Positions 1 to 7,916 of a DNA stretch of 64,000 nt are shown here, piece by piece. The DNA comes from Streptomyces sp. HUAS ZL42. Lineage in GTDB: Bacteria; Actinomycetota; Actinomycetes; Streptomycetales; Streptomycetaceae. Position numbers and translations under genes: made by a program. The notes beneath the pieces are model-generated. The model made no database searches. It saw nothing but the letters and a program-made list of their open reading frames with translations, and was not told the DNA's origin. The stretch spans positions 2,914,001 to 2,978,000 of the forward strand of contig NZ_CP160403.1 in the NCBI RefSeq assembly GCF_040782645.1. Direction: 5' to 3'. The stretch's first letter is position 1, and each line of letters opens with the position of its first letter.

Positions 1-388
1 GCTCGTGCTCGAAGATCTCGGCGTCGGCGGGCGAGGCGAAGTACTTGTGGTCCTCGCCGGCCTTCCGGTACGTCTTTACGATGCGGTCGATCAGCTGCTT
101 GAGGCTGACCTCGCGCTGCGGGGTGCCGACGGCGCCCCGGAAGTACTTGCTGGTGACGATGTTGACCGCGTTCACCGACCAGAAGTCGGGGAACTCGACG
201 CCGCGCTGCTCGAAATTGACCGAGCCGTCGCGCCAGTTGGTCATGACGACGTCACGGCGCTCCCAGGCCACCTCGTCGTACGGGTGCACGCCGGGGGTGG
301 TGTGGATGCGCTCGATACGCAGTCCCTTGGTCGCCTTGGTGCCCTTGGCGCGGGAACTCCGTGCCGGACCGCTCGCCGTCTCTGTCAT
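1..388 (-). CDS. nrdJ: Vitamin B12-dependent (class II) ribonucleotide reductase, N-terminal part
   Basis: Class II reductases make deoxyribonucleotides with adenosylcobalamin and need no oxygen. Only the first ~129 residues lie in the window; the gene continues beyond position 1. The N-terminus reads MTETASGPARSSRAKG and is followed by the family signature GLRIERIHTTPGVHPYDEV and then WERRDVVMTNWRDGSVNFE. The ATG is at 386-388. It lies 165 nt downstream of nrdR in the same direction, the usual nrdR-nrdJ operon order in streptomycetes, so it is probably controlled by the NrdR boxes upstream of nrdR. The identification rests on motif recall; the catalytic cysteines are outside the window. Confidence 0.93.
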   Translation of the reverse strand, partial: MTETASGPARSSRAKGTKATKGLRIERIHTTPGVHPYDEVAWERRDVVMTNWRDGSVNFEQRGVEFPDFWSVNAVNIVTSKYFRGAVGTPQREVSLKQLIDRIVKTYRKAGEDHKYFASPADAEIFEHE

Positions 389-553
389 GCCGCCTCCCTG
401 TACGGGCTAAAACGCCCTGAAGTGCCCCGATGTTCCCCGTGGCACGTGTTCTGTCTGGTGTTGCGGGCTCTGCTCGCCGCCGCCCGCAACAGGTCTTCGT
501 CCGCCGCCGCACGACCGGTACCGGAGCCTGGAGGTCCGGGTCCGGCCCGCCTG

Positions 554-1114
554 TCAGCCGGCGGCGCCTGCGGGCTGGGGAACCTGAGCAGTCCCCCCGG
601 GCCCACTGTCGTCTTCCTGGCCCCCCGCTCCCGTGTCCTCGCGGTCTTCGTCGTCCGCGACGGGGCGTTCCGTCTGTTCCCTGAGTTCCGCGATGGCGGC
701 CTCGAAGTCCTCGAGCGAGTCGAACGCCCGGTAGACGGAGGCGAATCGCAGATACGCGACGAGGTCGAGCTCCTGCAACGGGCCGAGTATGGCCAGCCCC
801 ACGTCATGGGTGGTCAGCTCGGCGCTTCCGGTGGCCCGCACCGCCTCCTCGACCCGCTGGCCGAGCTGGGCGAGTGCGTCCTCGGTGACAGGCCGCCCCT
901 GGCATGCCTTGCGCACACCGTTGATGACCTTGGTACGGCTGAAGGGCTCCGTGACTCCGGACCGCTTGACCACCATGAGCGAGCACGTCTCCACGGTCGT
1001 GAAACGACGGGAGCAGTCCGGACACTGGCGGCGCCTGCGGATCGACGTGCCGTCATCGGTCGTACGACTGTCGACGACGCGGCTGTCGGGGTGCCTGCAG
1101 AAGGGGCAATGCAT
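554..1114 (-). CDS. nrdR: Transcriptional repressor NrdR
   Basis: NrdR represses ribonucleotide reductase operons in response to ATP/dATP. The 186-residue product begins [17 protein letters not shown] and carries a zinc ribbon with Cys3, Cys6, Cys31 and Cys34, followed by an ATP-cone domain at about residues 46-136 ([20 protein letters not shown] onward). The last ~40 residues are acidic and Gly/Pro-rich, a common streptomycete extension. I chose the ATG at 1112-1114 rather than the TTG nine bases upstream: AGGAGGG sits about 9 nt before the ATG, and the CPFC zinc knuckle normally starts at residue 3. nrdJ follows on the same strand. Two NrdR-box-like repeats lie upstream, implying autoregulation. 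Confidence 0.95.
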   Translation of the reverse strand: MHCPFCRHPDSRVVDSRTTDDGTSIRRRRQCPDCSRRFTTVETCSLMVVKRSGVTEPFSRTKVINGVRKACQGRPVTEDALAQLGQRVEEAVRATGSAELTTHDVGLAILGPLQELDLVAYLRFASVYRAFDSLEDFEAAIAELREQTERPVADDEDREDTGAGGQEDDSGPGGTAQVPQPAGAAG

Positions 1115-1222
1115 GGATCCCAACCCTCCTCACAGCAGACTCAATAGCCTCGCTGGGCCTCATGAGCCCCTCGAAGCAGCCCCAAGCATAGGCGATCTCC
1201 GAGGCCGCGAAGACCCGGGGGA

Positions 1223-1266
1223 CCACAACTTCTGGGCCGCTACTGCAATCCAACCACTAGATGTGG
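1223..1266 (-). promoter_or_regulatory. Tandem pair of NrdR boxes upstream of nrdR
   Basis: Two 13-bp imperfect palindromes, CCACAACTTCTGG (1223-1235) and CCACTAGATGTGG (1254-1266), share the form CCAC-N5-(C/G)TGG. Their centres (1229 and 1260) are 31 bp apart, close to three helical turns. Known NrdR sites are paired boxes separated by a whole number of turns, so the geometry as well as the sequence fits. The nearer box is 109 nt upstream of the nrdR ATG. The site probably controls nrdR-nrdJ. Confidence 0.72.
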
Positions 1267-1358
1267 GGCTTGGCTCATACATGCACACCGCCCGCGCGTG
1301 TCGCGCACGTCCTGGCATGTGCCACACGGCCGCGACGCCGCTCCGGACGCACAGGGCC

Positions 1359-1395
1359 CCGCCCGATACGGGGACGCGCAGCCGTATCGGGGCGG
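1359..1395. repeat. Strong inverted repeat between nrdR and lexA
   Basis: The arms CCCGATACGG (1362-1371) and CCGTATCGGG (1382-1391) pair perfectly over 10 bp around a 10-nt loop, and three more pairs form after a single bulged G. It sits inside the 585-bp divergent nrdR/lexA region, upstream of both genes, so it is not an obvious terminator. It may be an operator or a leader structure. Apart from the NrdR boxes, this repeat and the LexA box, I see nothing else in 1115-1699. Confidence 0.5.
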
Positions 1396-1625
1396 CGCAT
1401 ACGGAGATACCGTGGGCGCCACAGGGAGGAGCGGTGGGACTCCCGCACAGAGCGGGGGTCGTTTCCCGATTGACGGGATACCGGATGGCAGACTGGGGCA
1501 ACGACCCAAGAGGTCATCGACCCCGGCGGTGAAGGGTACAACAATGGACCCTTTTGCCCGTCGGGTGCCGCGTCAGCCATACACCCAGACAAATGATCAC
1601 GTCAGGCGAATCGCGTTTTTTCACT

Positions 1626-1639
1626 CGAACGTGTGTTTG
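1626..1639 (+). promoter_or_regulatory. LexA (SOS) box upstream of lexA
   Basis: CGAACGTGTGTTTG differs at one position from the actinobacterial LexA consensus CGAAC-N4-GTTCG. It lies 60 nt upstream of the lexA GTG, in the expected place for autoregulation. A T-rich tract (1615-1621) immediately precedes it. Confidence 0.78.
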
Positions 1640-1699
1640 GCGCAACCTTTCGAAAGCAACTACCGTTGTCCAGCAGGGAGACCATCGAGAGGGGCCGAC

Positions 1700-2479
1700 G
1701 TGACCACCACCGCAGACAGTGCCACCATCACTGCCCAGGACCGCTCCCAGGGCCGACTCGAGCCGGTGCATGCGATGAACGAAGCCATGAATCCCGAGGG
1801 GCCCAAGCGCTCCCTGCCGGGCCGACCTCCAGGCATCCGTGCGGACAGCTCGGGACTCACCGACCGCCAGCGCCGGGTGATCGAGGTCATCAGGGACTCC
1901 GTGCAGCGGCGCGGCTACCCGCCGTCCATGCGGGAGATCGGGCAGGCGGTCGGCCTGTCCAGCACTTCCTCCGTCGCCCACCAGCTGATGGCGCTCGAGC
2001 GCAAGGGCTTCCTGCGCCGAGACCCGCACCGGCCGCGCGCGTACGAGGTGCGGGGCTCCGACCAGGCCGCCTCAGTACAGCCCACGGACACCGCGGGCAA
2101 GCCCGCCGCGTCGTACGTCCCGCTGGTCGGCCGCATCGCCGCCGGTGGCCCGATCCTCGCCGAGGAGTCGGTCGAGGACGTCTTCCCCCTCCCGCGGCAG
2201 CTGGTCGGTGACGGTGAGCTGTTCGTCCTCAAGATCGTCGGCGACTCGATGATCGAGGCCGCGATCTGCGACGGCGACTGGGTCACGGTCCGCCGCCAGC
2301 CTGTCGCCGAGAACGGCGACATCGTGGCCGCGATGCTCGAAGGCGAGGCCACCGTCAAGCGCTTCAAGCGTGAGGACGGCCATGTGTGGCTGCTGCCGCA
2401 CAACGCGGCGTACGAGCCGATCCCCGGCGACGACGCGACCATTCTCGGCAAGGTGGTGGCGGTACTGCGCCGCGTCTGA
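1700..2479 (+). CDS. lexA: SOS-response repressor LexA
   Basis: LexA represses DNA-damage genes and cleaves itself when bound to RecA filaments. The 259-residue product has an N-terminal winged helix (residues ~54-120, recognition region [20 protein letters not shown]) and a C-terminal S24 peptidase domain. The Ala148-Gly149 cleavage bond (RIAAGGP), the nucleophile Ser183 (GDSMIEAAI) and the general base Lys220 (EATVKRF) are all present. The GTG at 1700 is preceded by GAGAGGGG and gives the usual Streptomyces length; the open frame extends upstream but has no comparable start. An SOS box lies 60 nt upstream. recA, its co-protease, is also in this window at 45391. Confidence 0.97.
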   Translation: MTTTADSATITAQDRSQGRLEPVHAMNEAMNPEGPKRSLPGRPPGIRADSSGLTDRQRRVIEVIRDSVQRRGYPPSMREIGQAVGLSSTSSVAHQLMALERKGFLRRDPHRPRAYEVRGSDQAASVQPTDTAGKPAASYVPLVGRIAAGGPILAEESVEDVFPLPRQLVGDGELFVLKIVGDSMIEAAICDGDWVTVRRQPVAENGDIVAAMLEGEATVKRFKREDGHVWLLPHNAAYEPIPGDDATILGKVVAVLRRV

Positions 2480-2489
2480 GAACACCGGC

Positions 2490-2553
2490 GGGCGGGCCTC
2501 ACCGACCCGCCCTCTGACTGGGCCCCGGGATCCCTGCGCCGGTTCCGGGGCCC
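2490..2553. terminator. Two tandem hairpins between lexA and the converging helicase gene
   Basis: GGGCGGG (2490-2496) pairs with CCCGCCC (2506-2512). GGGCCCCGG (2520-2528) pairs with CCGGGGCCC (2545-2553). Both stems are perfect. lexA ends at 2479 and the leftward helicase gene ends at 2583, so this is a bidirectional terminator for convergent transcripts. There is no U-tract, as is common in high-GC genomes. Confidence 0.7.
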
Positions 2554-2582
2554 TGTGCTGTGTCAGGGCTGAAAGCGGGCCA

Positions 2583-4559
2583 TCACTCTGCTTCCGTCTG
2601 CCTCGCCGCCTGGTCGATCGCCGCCAGCGACTTGCGCACCTGGTTACGGTCCGTGGTGAACCAGAAGTCGGGCAGTGACGCCTTCAGATAGCTCCCGTAA
2701 CGGGCCGTGGCCAGACGCTGGTCCAGTACGGCAACCACGCCACGGTCGCCCGACGCGCGTACGAGGCGGCCGGCGCCCTGAGCCATGAGCAGCGCGGCGT
2801 GCGTGGCGGCCACGGCCATGAAGCCGTTGCCCCCGGCGTCCTCCACAGCCTTCTGGCGGGCGCTCATCAGCGGATCGTCCGGGCGCGGGAAGGGGATCTT
2901 GTCCATGACCACCAGCTGGCAGCTGGGGCCGGGGACATCGACGCCCTGCCAGAGCGACAGCGTGCCGAACAGGCATGTCCGGGGATCCGCCGAGAAGTTC
3001 TTGATCAGCTCACCGAGGGTCTCCTCGCCCTGGAGGAGGATCGGGAACTCGGGAATGCGGGTGCGCAGTTCCTCTGCGGCGAGCTGGGCGGCCCGCATGG
3101 AGGAGAACAGACCGAGCGTGCGTCCCCCGGCCGCCTGGATCAGCTCCGTCAGCTCGTCCAGCATGTCCGCGCGGTCGCCGTCCCGCGCCGGGCGCGACAG
3201 GTGCTTGGCGACATACAGAATGCCCTGCTTGCGGTAGTCGAAGGGCGAGCCGACATCGATGCCCCTCCAGTTCGGCAGGTCGTCGCCCTCCGTGCCTTCG
3301 GGGGCGAGGCCCAGAGAGGCGCCCACGCCGTTGAAGTCGCCGCCGAGCTTCAGGGTTGCGGAGGCCAGGATCACGGAGCGGTCCGCGAAGAGCTTCTCCC
3401 TCAACAGTCCCGAGACGGACATGGGGGCGACGCGCAGGGAGGCTCCGAAGCGGTCGTGGCGCTCGTACCAGACGACGTCCCACTCCGAGCCGTTCACGAT
3501 GCGTTCCGCCACGTCGTGAACGCTCTCCACGGAGGCCAGTGCCTGCTTGCGGACCGCGTCCTCGTCCTGGACCGACTTGTCGCGCGTCGCGCCGATCGCG
3601 GAGATCACGGTGCGGGCGGCATCGCGCAGCGCCATCAGCGCATAGCCGAGATCCTCGGGGATCTCCTCGAGACGGCCCGGCAGAGCGAGTTCCATCAGCC
3701 GCTCGAAGCCTTCGGCGGCGGTCTGGAGCTGATCGGCGGCCTTCTCGTTGACGAGCTTCGCGGCCCGGCGCACCGCGCGGTTGACCTGACCGGGAGTGAG
3801 CTCCCCCGTCGCCACCCCGGTCACGCGGGACACCAGCTCATGGGCCTCGTCGACGATCAGCACCTCGTGCTGGGGGAGGACCGGGGCGCCTTCGATGGCG
3901 TCGATCGCGAGCAGCGCGTGATTGGTGACGACGACCTCGGAGAGCTTGGCCCGCTCCCGGGCCATCTCGGCGAAGCACTCGGCACCGTACGCGCACTTCG
4001 ACGCGCCCAGGCACTCCCGGGAGGAGACGGACACCTGGGCCCAGGCGCGATCCGACACACCGGGCGTCAGATCGTCGCGGTCGCCGGACTCGGTCTCGTC
4101 CGCCCAGTTATGCATGCGCAGCAGGTCCTGGCCGAGCTTGCTGGTGGGGGCGGCCGCCTCGAACTGGTCGAAGAGCCCCTCTTCCTCGTCCTGCGGCATT
4201 CCCTCGTGCAGGCGGTGCAGGCACAGGTAGTTCGACCTGCCCTTGAGCATCGCGAACTCGGGGCGGCGGCGCAGCAGAGGGTGCAGCGCGTCGACCGTGC
4301 GGGGCAGGTCGCGCTCCACGAGCTGGCGCTGCAGTGCGAGGGTGGCGGTCGCGATGACGACGCGCTCCCCGTGCGCGAGCGCGGGCACGAGATAGCCGAG
4401 CGACTTTCCGGTGCCGGTGCCGGCCTGGACCAGCAGATGCGAGCTGTCGTCGATCGCCTCCGCGACGGCTTCGGCCATGGCCACCTGGCCGGGGCGCTCC
4501 GTGCCGCCGACAGCAGTGACGGCAGCGTGCAGGAGTTCGGGGAGTGAGGGCTTCGTCAT
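2583..4559 (-). CDS. DinG/XPD-like ATP-dependent DNA helicase with iron-sulfur cluster
   Basis: A 658-residue superfamily 2 helicase of the DinG/YoaA type, predicted to unwind DNA 5'-3' at damaged or R-loop structures. Walker A is GTGTGKS (residues ~42-48) and the DEAH box is VDEAHEL. Four cysteines, in NYLCLHRL, RECLGASKC and AECF, match the 4Fe-4S domain of the XPD/DinG group. C-terminal helicase motifs include FGTLSLWQGVDVPG and QGAGRLVR. The ATG at 4557-4559 is the first in frame. It converges on lexA; I could not find a LexA box in its upstream region, so SOS control is not supported here. Confidence 0.9.
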   Translation of the reverse strand: MTKPSLPELLHAAVTAVGGTERPGQVAMAEAVAEAIDDSSHLLVQAGTGTGKSLGYLVPALAHGERVVIATATLALQRQLVERDLPRTVDALHPLLRRRPEFAMLKGRSNYLCLHRLHEGMPQDEEEGLFDQFEAAAPTSKLGQDLLRMHNWADETESGDRDDLTPGVSDRAWAQVSVSSRECLGASKCAYGAECFAEMARERAKLSEVVVTNHALLAIDAIEGAPVLPQHEVLIVDEAHELVSRVTGVATGELTPGQVNRAVRRAAKLVNEKAADQLQTAAEGFERLMELALPGRLEEIPEDLGYALMALRDAARTVISAIGATRDKSVQDEDAVRKQALASVESVHDVAERIVNGSEWDVVWYERHDRFGASLRVAPMSVSGLLREKLFADRSVILASATLKLGGDFNGVGASLGLAPEGTEGDDLPNWRGIDVGSPFDYRKQGILYVAKHLSRPARDGDRADMLDELTELIQAAGGRTLGLFSSMRAAQLAAEELRTRIPEFPILLQGEETLGELIKNFSADPRTCLFGTLSLWQGVDVPGPSCQLVVMDKIPFPRPDDPLMSARQKAVEDAGGNGFMAVAATHAALLMAQGAGRLVRASGDRGVVAVLDQRLATARYGSYLKASLPDFWFTTDRNQVRKSLAAIDQAARQTEAE

Positions 4560-4895
4560 AGCGCGTCCACCCTACGGCCCGGCACTGACAATCGGGCGAT
4601 CAAGACGGAGGCGAGGGGTGCGATCAAGACCGTGCGGCTCTCGGGTGGGGACGGGACGGGGGCGGCGGGGGTGCGGATGGGGATCGATGACGGTCGGCTT
4701 GGGAGTCGGATCCGACCGGCTGGGATCGGAGATGGTTCGAGTGGGGCTCCGGCTCGGGCGTAAGTGCGAAGCGCCGCCGACCAGGTTGATCTCACCGCGT
4801 CTGATGGGTCACGCGGCCTGAAAAAAGCTCCGGCGCAAGTGGGAACCGGATCGGCTCGAGCGGTGTACCAGAAGTGACGACGCAACTGCAGGGCG
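4560..4895. other. Intergenic region upstream of the helicase gene, G-rich
   Basis: No supported gene. It holds an 11-bp direct repeat, GCGATCAAGAC, at 4596-4606 and 4620-4630. A run of five G-tracts on the + strand at 4643-4671 (GGG, GGGG, GGG, GGGGG and GGGGG, with short spacers) could form a G-quadruplex. The siderophore acyltransferase gene ends at 4896, so the region carries the helicase promoter and possibly the end of the siderophore transcript. Confidence 0.5.
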
Positions 4896-5654
4896 TCACA
4901 GCAGATGGCGCACGGACCGGTCTCGGACCATGAGGGCCGCCCGCTTGGCGGGCAGGTCGACCTCGGCGGAGAACCGGAAACCGGCGCCCAGGAATGCGGC
5001 TACGGAAGGGGTGTTGCGAATGTCGGGTTCAGCGACGACACGTGCACAGGCGGTCCGCTTGTCCAGCGCGAGATCGGCAACGGCTCTCAGCAGGATGCTC
5101 CCGAGCCCTTGCCCACGGTCGGCGACACCGCCGATGAGGAGGTGGATCCCGGTGTCGTGAGGTCGAGCGGGATAGCGGCGGGCCAGCGGGTCGAGATCTG
5201 CCCGGTAGATCTCCCAGTAGCTCATCGGGGTGCCCTCCAGGACCCCGAGGCACGGAACACTGCGTCCGTCGGCCGCGAGCTGGGAACGGAGATGGTCCTC
5301 GGTCACATCCTGGGGACCTGCCAATTCCCAGAACGCTGCGACGGCTGGGTCGTTCATCCACCGGCTGATCAGTGGAAGGTCCCGCTCGACGCGGACGGGG
5401 ACGAGGTGGAACACGCCTGCGGGCGTGACGGTCGGCCCCCAGTCACCGACGCGATCGAGCAGGTCGTCACTGTTCGGCGTGGGGCAGAGGGTCGGTGCCG
5501 ACGCCGTGCCCCGGCCTCGTCCCCGGCCTGCCTCGGTTTCCTCCTCCGCGTCCGCTTCCGCAACGAGCGCGAAGAAGCCGTCCGGCAGACGCAGATCCAG
5601 CGTGTCCTCACTGCTCGCACCGCACGTGCGGGCACCGGCGTCGATGGGCGGCAC
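4896..5654 (-). CDS. GNAT-type siderophore acyltransferase (IucB/AlcB-like)
   Basis: Predicted to transfer an acyl group from acyl-CoA to an amine or hydroxylamine during siderophore assembly. The 252-residue product contains the IucB/AlcB-type fold: FHLVPVRVERDLPLISRWMND, then FWELAG, SYWEIYRAD and the acetyl-CoA loop GGVADRGQGLGSILLRA, ending NTPSVAAFLGAGF. I prefer the GTG at 5652-5654 because GAGAGGAG lies 7 nt upstream; the open frame begins earlier, at a TTG (5732), without a ribosome site. It is last in a leftward operon with an IucA/IucC synthetase and an aminotransferase. The acyl donor cannot be deduced. Confidence 0.87.
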   Translation of the reverse strand: MPPIDAGARTCGASSEDTLDLRLPDGFFALVAEADAEEETEAGRGRGRGTASAPTLCPTPNSDDLLDRVGDWGPTVTPAGVFHLVPVRVERDLPLISRWMNDPAVAAFWELAGPQDVTEDHLRSQLAADGRSVPCLGVLEGTPMSYWEIYRADLDPLARRYPARPHDTGIHLLIGGVADRGQGLGSILLRAVADLALDKRTACARVVAEPDIRNTPSVAAFLGAGFRFSAEVDLPAKRAALMVRDRSVRHLL

Positions 5655-5735
5655 GGCGCCGCTCCTCTCAAGAGATGGGATGGGGCATGTTCGGCAGAGA
5701 CGAAGGGAGTTGATGGTGGTCGGGAGCGGCAACCG

Positions 5736-7673
5736 TCAGGAACGAAGGGGGTTGGCGATGGTGACGTAGAGGGACTGGGTGTCCACCGGGCCGACGAGTT
5801 CGTCGAGGCCGTGCAGCCGGGTCAGCAGGTTGGCCTTGCAGCGCAGGACGGGTGAGTCGAGCAGGCGGGCGGGCAGCGAGCTGCGCAGCCGGGAAGGGCC
5901 GGAGGCGAGCGCTTCGAGGAAGCGGCGGAACGCGGCGAGCAGGAGCAGCTCGTCGGCGAGGCCCTGGGATCCGAATGCGCCGATGAGGCCGAGCACGTTG
6001 TTGATCGCGAGGTAGTACGCGAAGCGCTCGTCGGTGACGTCGTCGGAAACGAAGGTGTCGCTGTGTTCACCGATGCCGGGCAGCCGGGCCCCGAGGTCCG
6101 CGCGGCGGGACTCGCGGAAGTAGTAACCCTGGTTGTCGCGGTAGCGGCCACCCACGGGCCAGCCGTCCCCGTCCAGCAGGAGCAACGTGTTCTGCTGGTG
6201 TGCCTCCAGGGCGATCCCCGCCTCGCCGTCCAGCCACAGCACGGGCCGGACGACCTGCTCGAGGTACCGCAGGAACCACTCGGCGGCGACGGCTCCGAGA
6301 GGGCGCCCCGTACCGTCGGCGAGGCGCGTGACGATCTCGGCCAGCCTGGAACGCAGGATGCTCGGCATCGAGGAGGCGGGCCTCTCCTCCGCTCCCGCGC
6401 GGTCAACGACGGCGGCACCCGGCCCGTTCCACGGGCGGGGCGAGACAAGTCCGGCGATGCACGAGACGTCGTCGGACGGAGTGAACGGGTTGTGCCGGAT
6501 CACCACGTCGAGCCCTGTCAGGGGGGCGCCGGCCGGTCCGTCGACGGCCAGCCAGGCGGGGTCTCGGACGATGTCGAAGCCCGGGTGAGCGGCGCGCCAC
6601 TGCTCGGACAGGCCGGCGCGCAGCAACCGGTGAACCTCGACGCCGCGGTGGAGCTCCTTGCGGAGGTTCTCACGACGGGAGTTGGTGAGGCGCAGGCCGA
6701 GGGACAGTTTCAGCATGGCGGGGGCGCCGGATTGGTGGACGGTACGCAGGGAGGAGGTGGGATGCCACGGATCGCCGTACGTGCCGACGTCCCGGAGAAG
6801 GCCTGCGTCCAGCAGCGCCGCGACCTCGGGACGCCGGCGGACCTCGCGCAGCTGCCAGGGGTGCAGCGGCAGGGCGGTGTAACCGTCGGGCAGCGGCAGC
6901 TCTGGTCCCGCGAGCCGCGCCAGGAGCCGGGGTGCGGAGACGGAGCGTCCGCGCTCGGTCCAGGCCGAGTCGGTGGCGAGGAGGGAAGGTGCGACAGCGA
7001 TCCAGTGCAGTGGGAAGAAGCCGCGCAACTCGGGTGAGTAAGGCCGCGCTTCGGCGTCGGAGAGGCCCTCGCGGCTCTTCGGGGTCGGGTGCAGTGGGTG
7101 CCCGAGGACGAGTGCCTGCTCGGCCGCCAGGAAGAGGTCGGAGCCGTCGGGTTGCTCCCTGCGCTCGCTGATGAAGGTGGCGGTTCGGCGGACGGAGTCG
7201 GCCACACGGGCGACGAGGTCGGGGCCGTGGGTGATCCCGGGAGGTGACGTGACCGTGTGGGGTGCTTCCGCGGAGGCACCGGCCGCGGCCCACGCACCGG
7301 CGGTCTCGCGGGCGAGCAGGGCCGCGACTGTGACCGCGTCGGCTGGTGGGCATGGTTCGGGGGCGTCGGCCAGAGTCGGGAGGCCGAAGCGGTGCCAGCC
7401 CGTCGGGGACCAGTAGTGAACGGGAGCGAGCAGGGCCGTACCACTGGCCGGCAAGGGGATGCGGAGGGTGCCGTTGCCGGGTGCGGGGAGGTCGTTCTCG
7501 CGCACCCAGCAGCGCAGCAGGTTCTCGACGGCGGCGGCCTGGGCTGCGATGTGCGGGTCGGGATGTTCCAGGAGGTCGGAGGTGGTGCTGTACGGACGCT
7601 CGGCGGTCGCAGACCCGGCGTTGCGCTCGGGGACCGAGGACGGCGCCGGCACCTGCGTGGAGGTGGCGTTCAA
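5736..7673 (-). CDS. IucA/IucC family NRPS-independent siderophore synthetase
   Basis: These enzymes adenylate a carboxylate such as citrate and condense it with an amine or hydroxylamine. Family motifs are clear: GHPLHPTPKSREG, LPLHPWQLREV, SLRTVHQ followed by KLSLGLRLTNSRREN, and EAHQQNTLLLLDG before the FhuF-like C-terminus. The start is uncertain. The TTG at 7671-7673 follows AGGA at a 7-nt gap and gives MNATSTQVPAPSS; ATG codons exist farther upstream (frame open to 7817) but precede low-complexity Arg/Pro sequence. The acyltransferase starts 81 nt downstream and the aminotransferase ends 243 nt upstream. The subtype (A, B or C) cannot be assigned by eye. Confidence 0.9.
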   Translation of the reverse strand: MNATSTQVPAPSSVPERNAGSATAERPYSTTSDLLEHPDPHIAAQAAAVENLLRCWVRENDLPAPGNGTLRIPLPASGTALLAPVHYWSPTGWHRFGLPTLADAPEPCPPADAVTVAALLARETAGAWAAAGASAEAPHTVTSPPGITHGPDLVARVADSVRRTATFISERREQPDGSDLFLAAEQALVLGHPLHPTPKSREGLSDAEARPYSPELRGFFPLHWIAVAPSLLATDSAWTERGRSVSAPRLLARLAGPELPLPDGYTALPLHPWQLREVRRRPEVAALLDAGLLRDVGTYGDPWHPTSSLRTVHQSGAPAMLKLSLGLRLTNSRRENLRKELHRGVEVHRLLRAGLSEQWRAAHPGFDIVRDPAWLAVDGPAGAPLTGLDVVIRHNPFTPSDDVSCIAGLVSPRPWNGPGAAVVDRAGAEERPASSMPSILRSRLAEIVTRLADGTGRPLGAVAAEWFLRYLEQVVRPVLWLDGEAGIALEAHQQNTLLLLDGDGWPVGGRYRDNQGYYFRESRRADLGARLPGIGEHSDTFVSDDVTDERFAYYLAINNVLGLIGAFGSQGLADELLLLAAFRRFLEALASGPSRLRSSLPARLLDSPVLRCKANLLTRLHGLDELVGPVDTQSLYVTIANPLRS

Positions 7674-7916
7674 GACGGTTCCTAGGGAGGTGGTTCTGGC
7701 TCGAGGTCTACGAGGCGGAGTGGGGCTGTGGTGCATGTGTGTGTTCGTGCGTGAGGGGGGCCGGTCCCACGAACGCCGCATATGCAGGGCCGTCGATCTG
7801 CGCGAGGCCCTCGGCACACATAGCGCTGTCGGCGGGAATCAAGATCATCGGCCTGTGCCTGGCGAGCGGGAGCGCACGCGGCAACGACCCGCGCCACAGT
7901 CCACCCGGCCACCCGC

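Noticed and set aside
389..553. Cobalamin riboswitch before nrdJ
   Set aside because: The gap is only 165 nt and I see no B12-box-like sequence. From memory, in Streptomyces the riboswitch controls the class I operon rather than nrdJ.
2799..4547. A 582-codon open frame on the + strand opposite the helicase gene
   Set aside because: Antisense shadow of a high-GC gene. The minus-strand frame has Walker, DEAH and Fe-S motifs; the + frame has no recognisable domain.
4560..4895. LexA box for the DinG-like helicase
   Set aside because: No CGAAC-N4-GTTCG or near match could be found on either strand.
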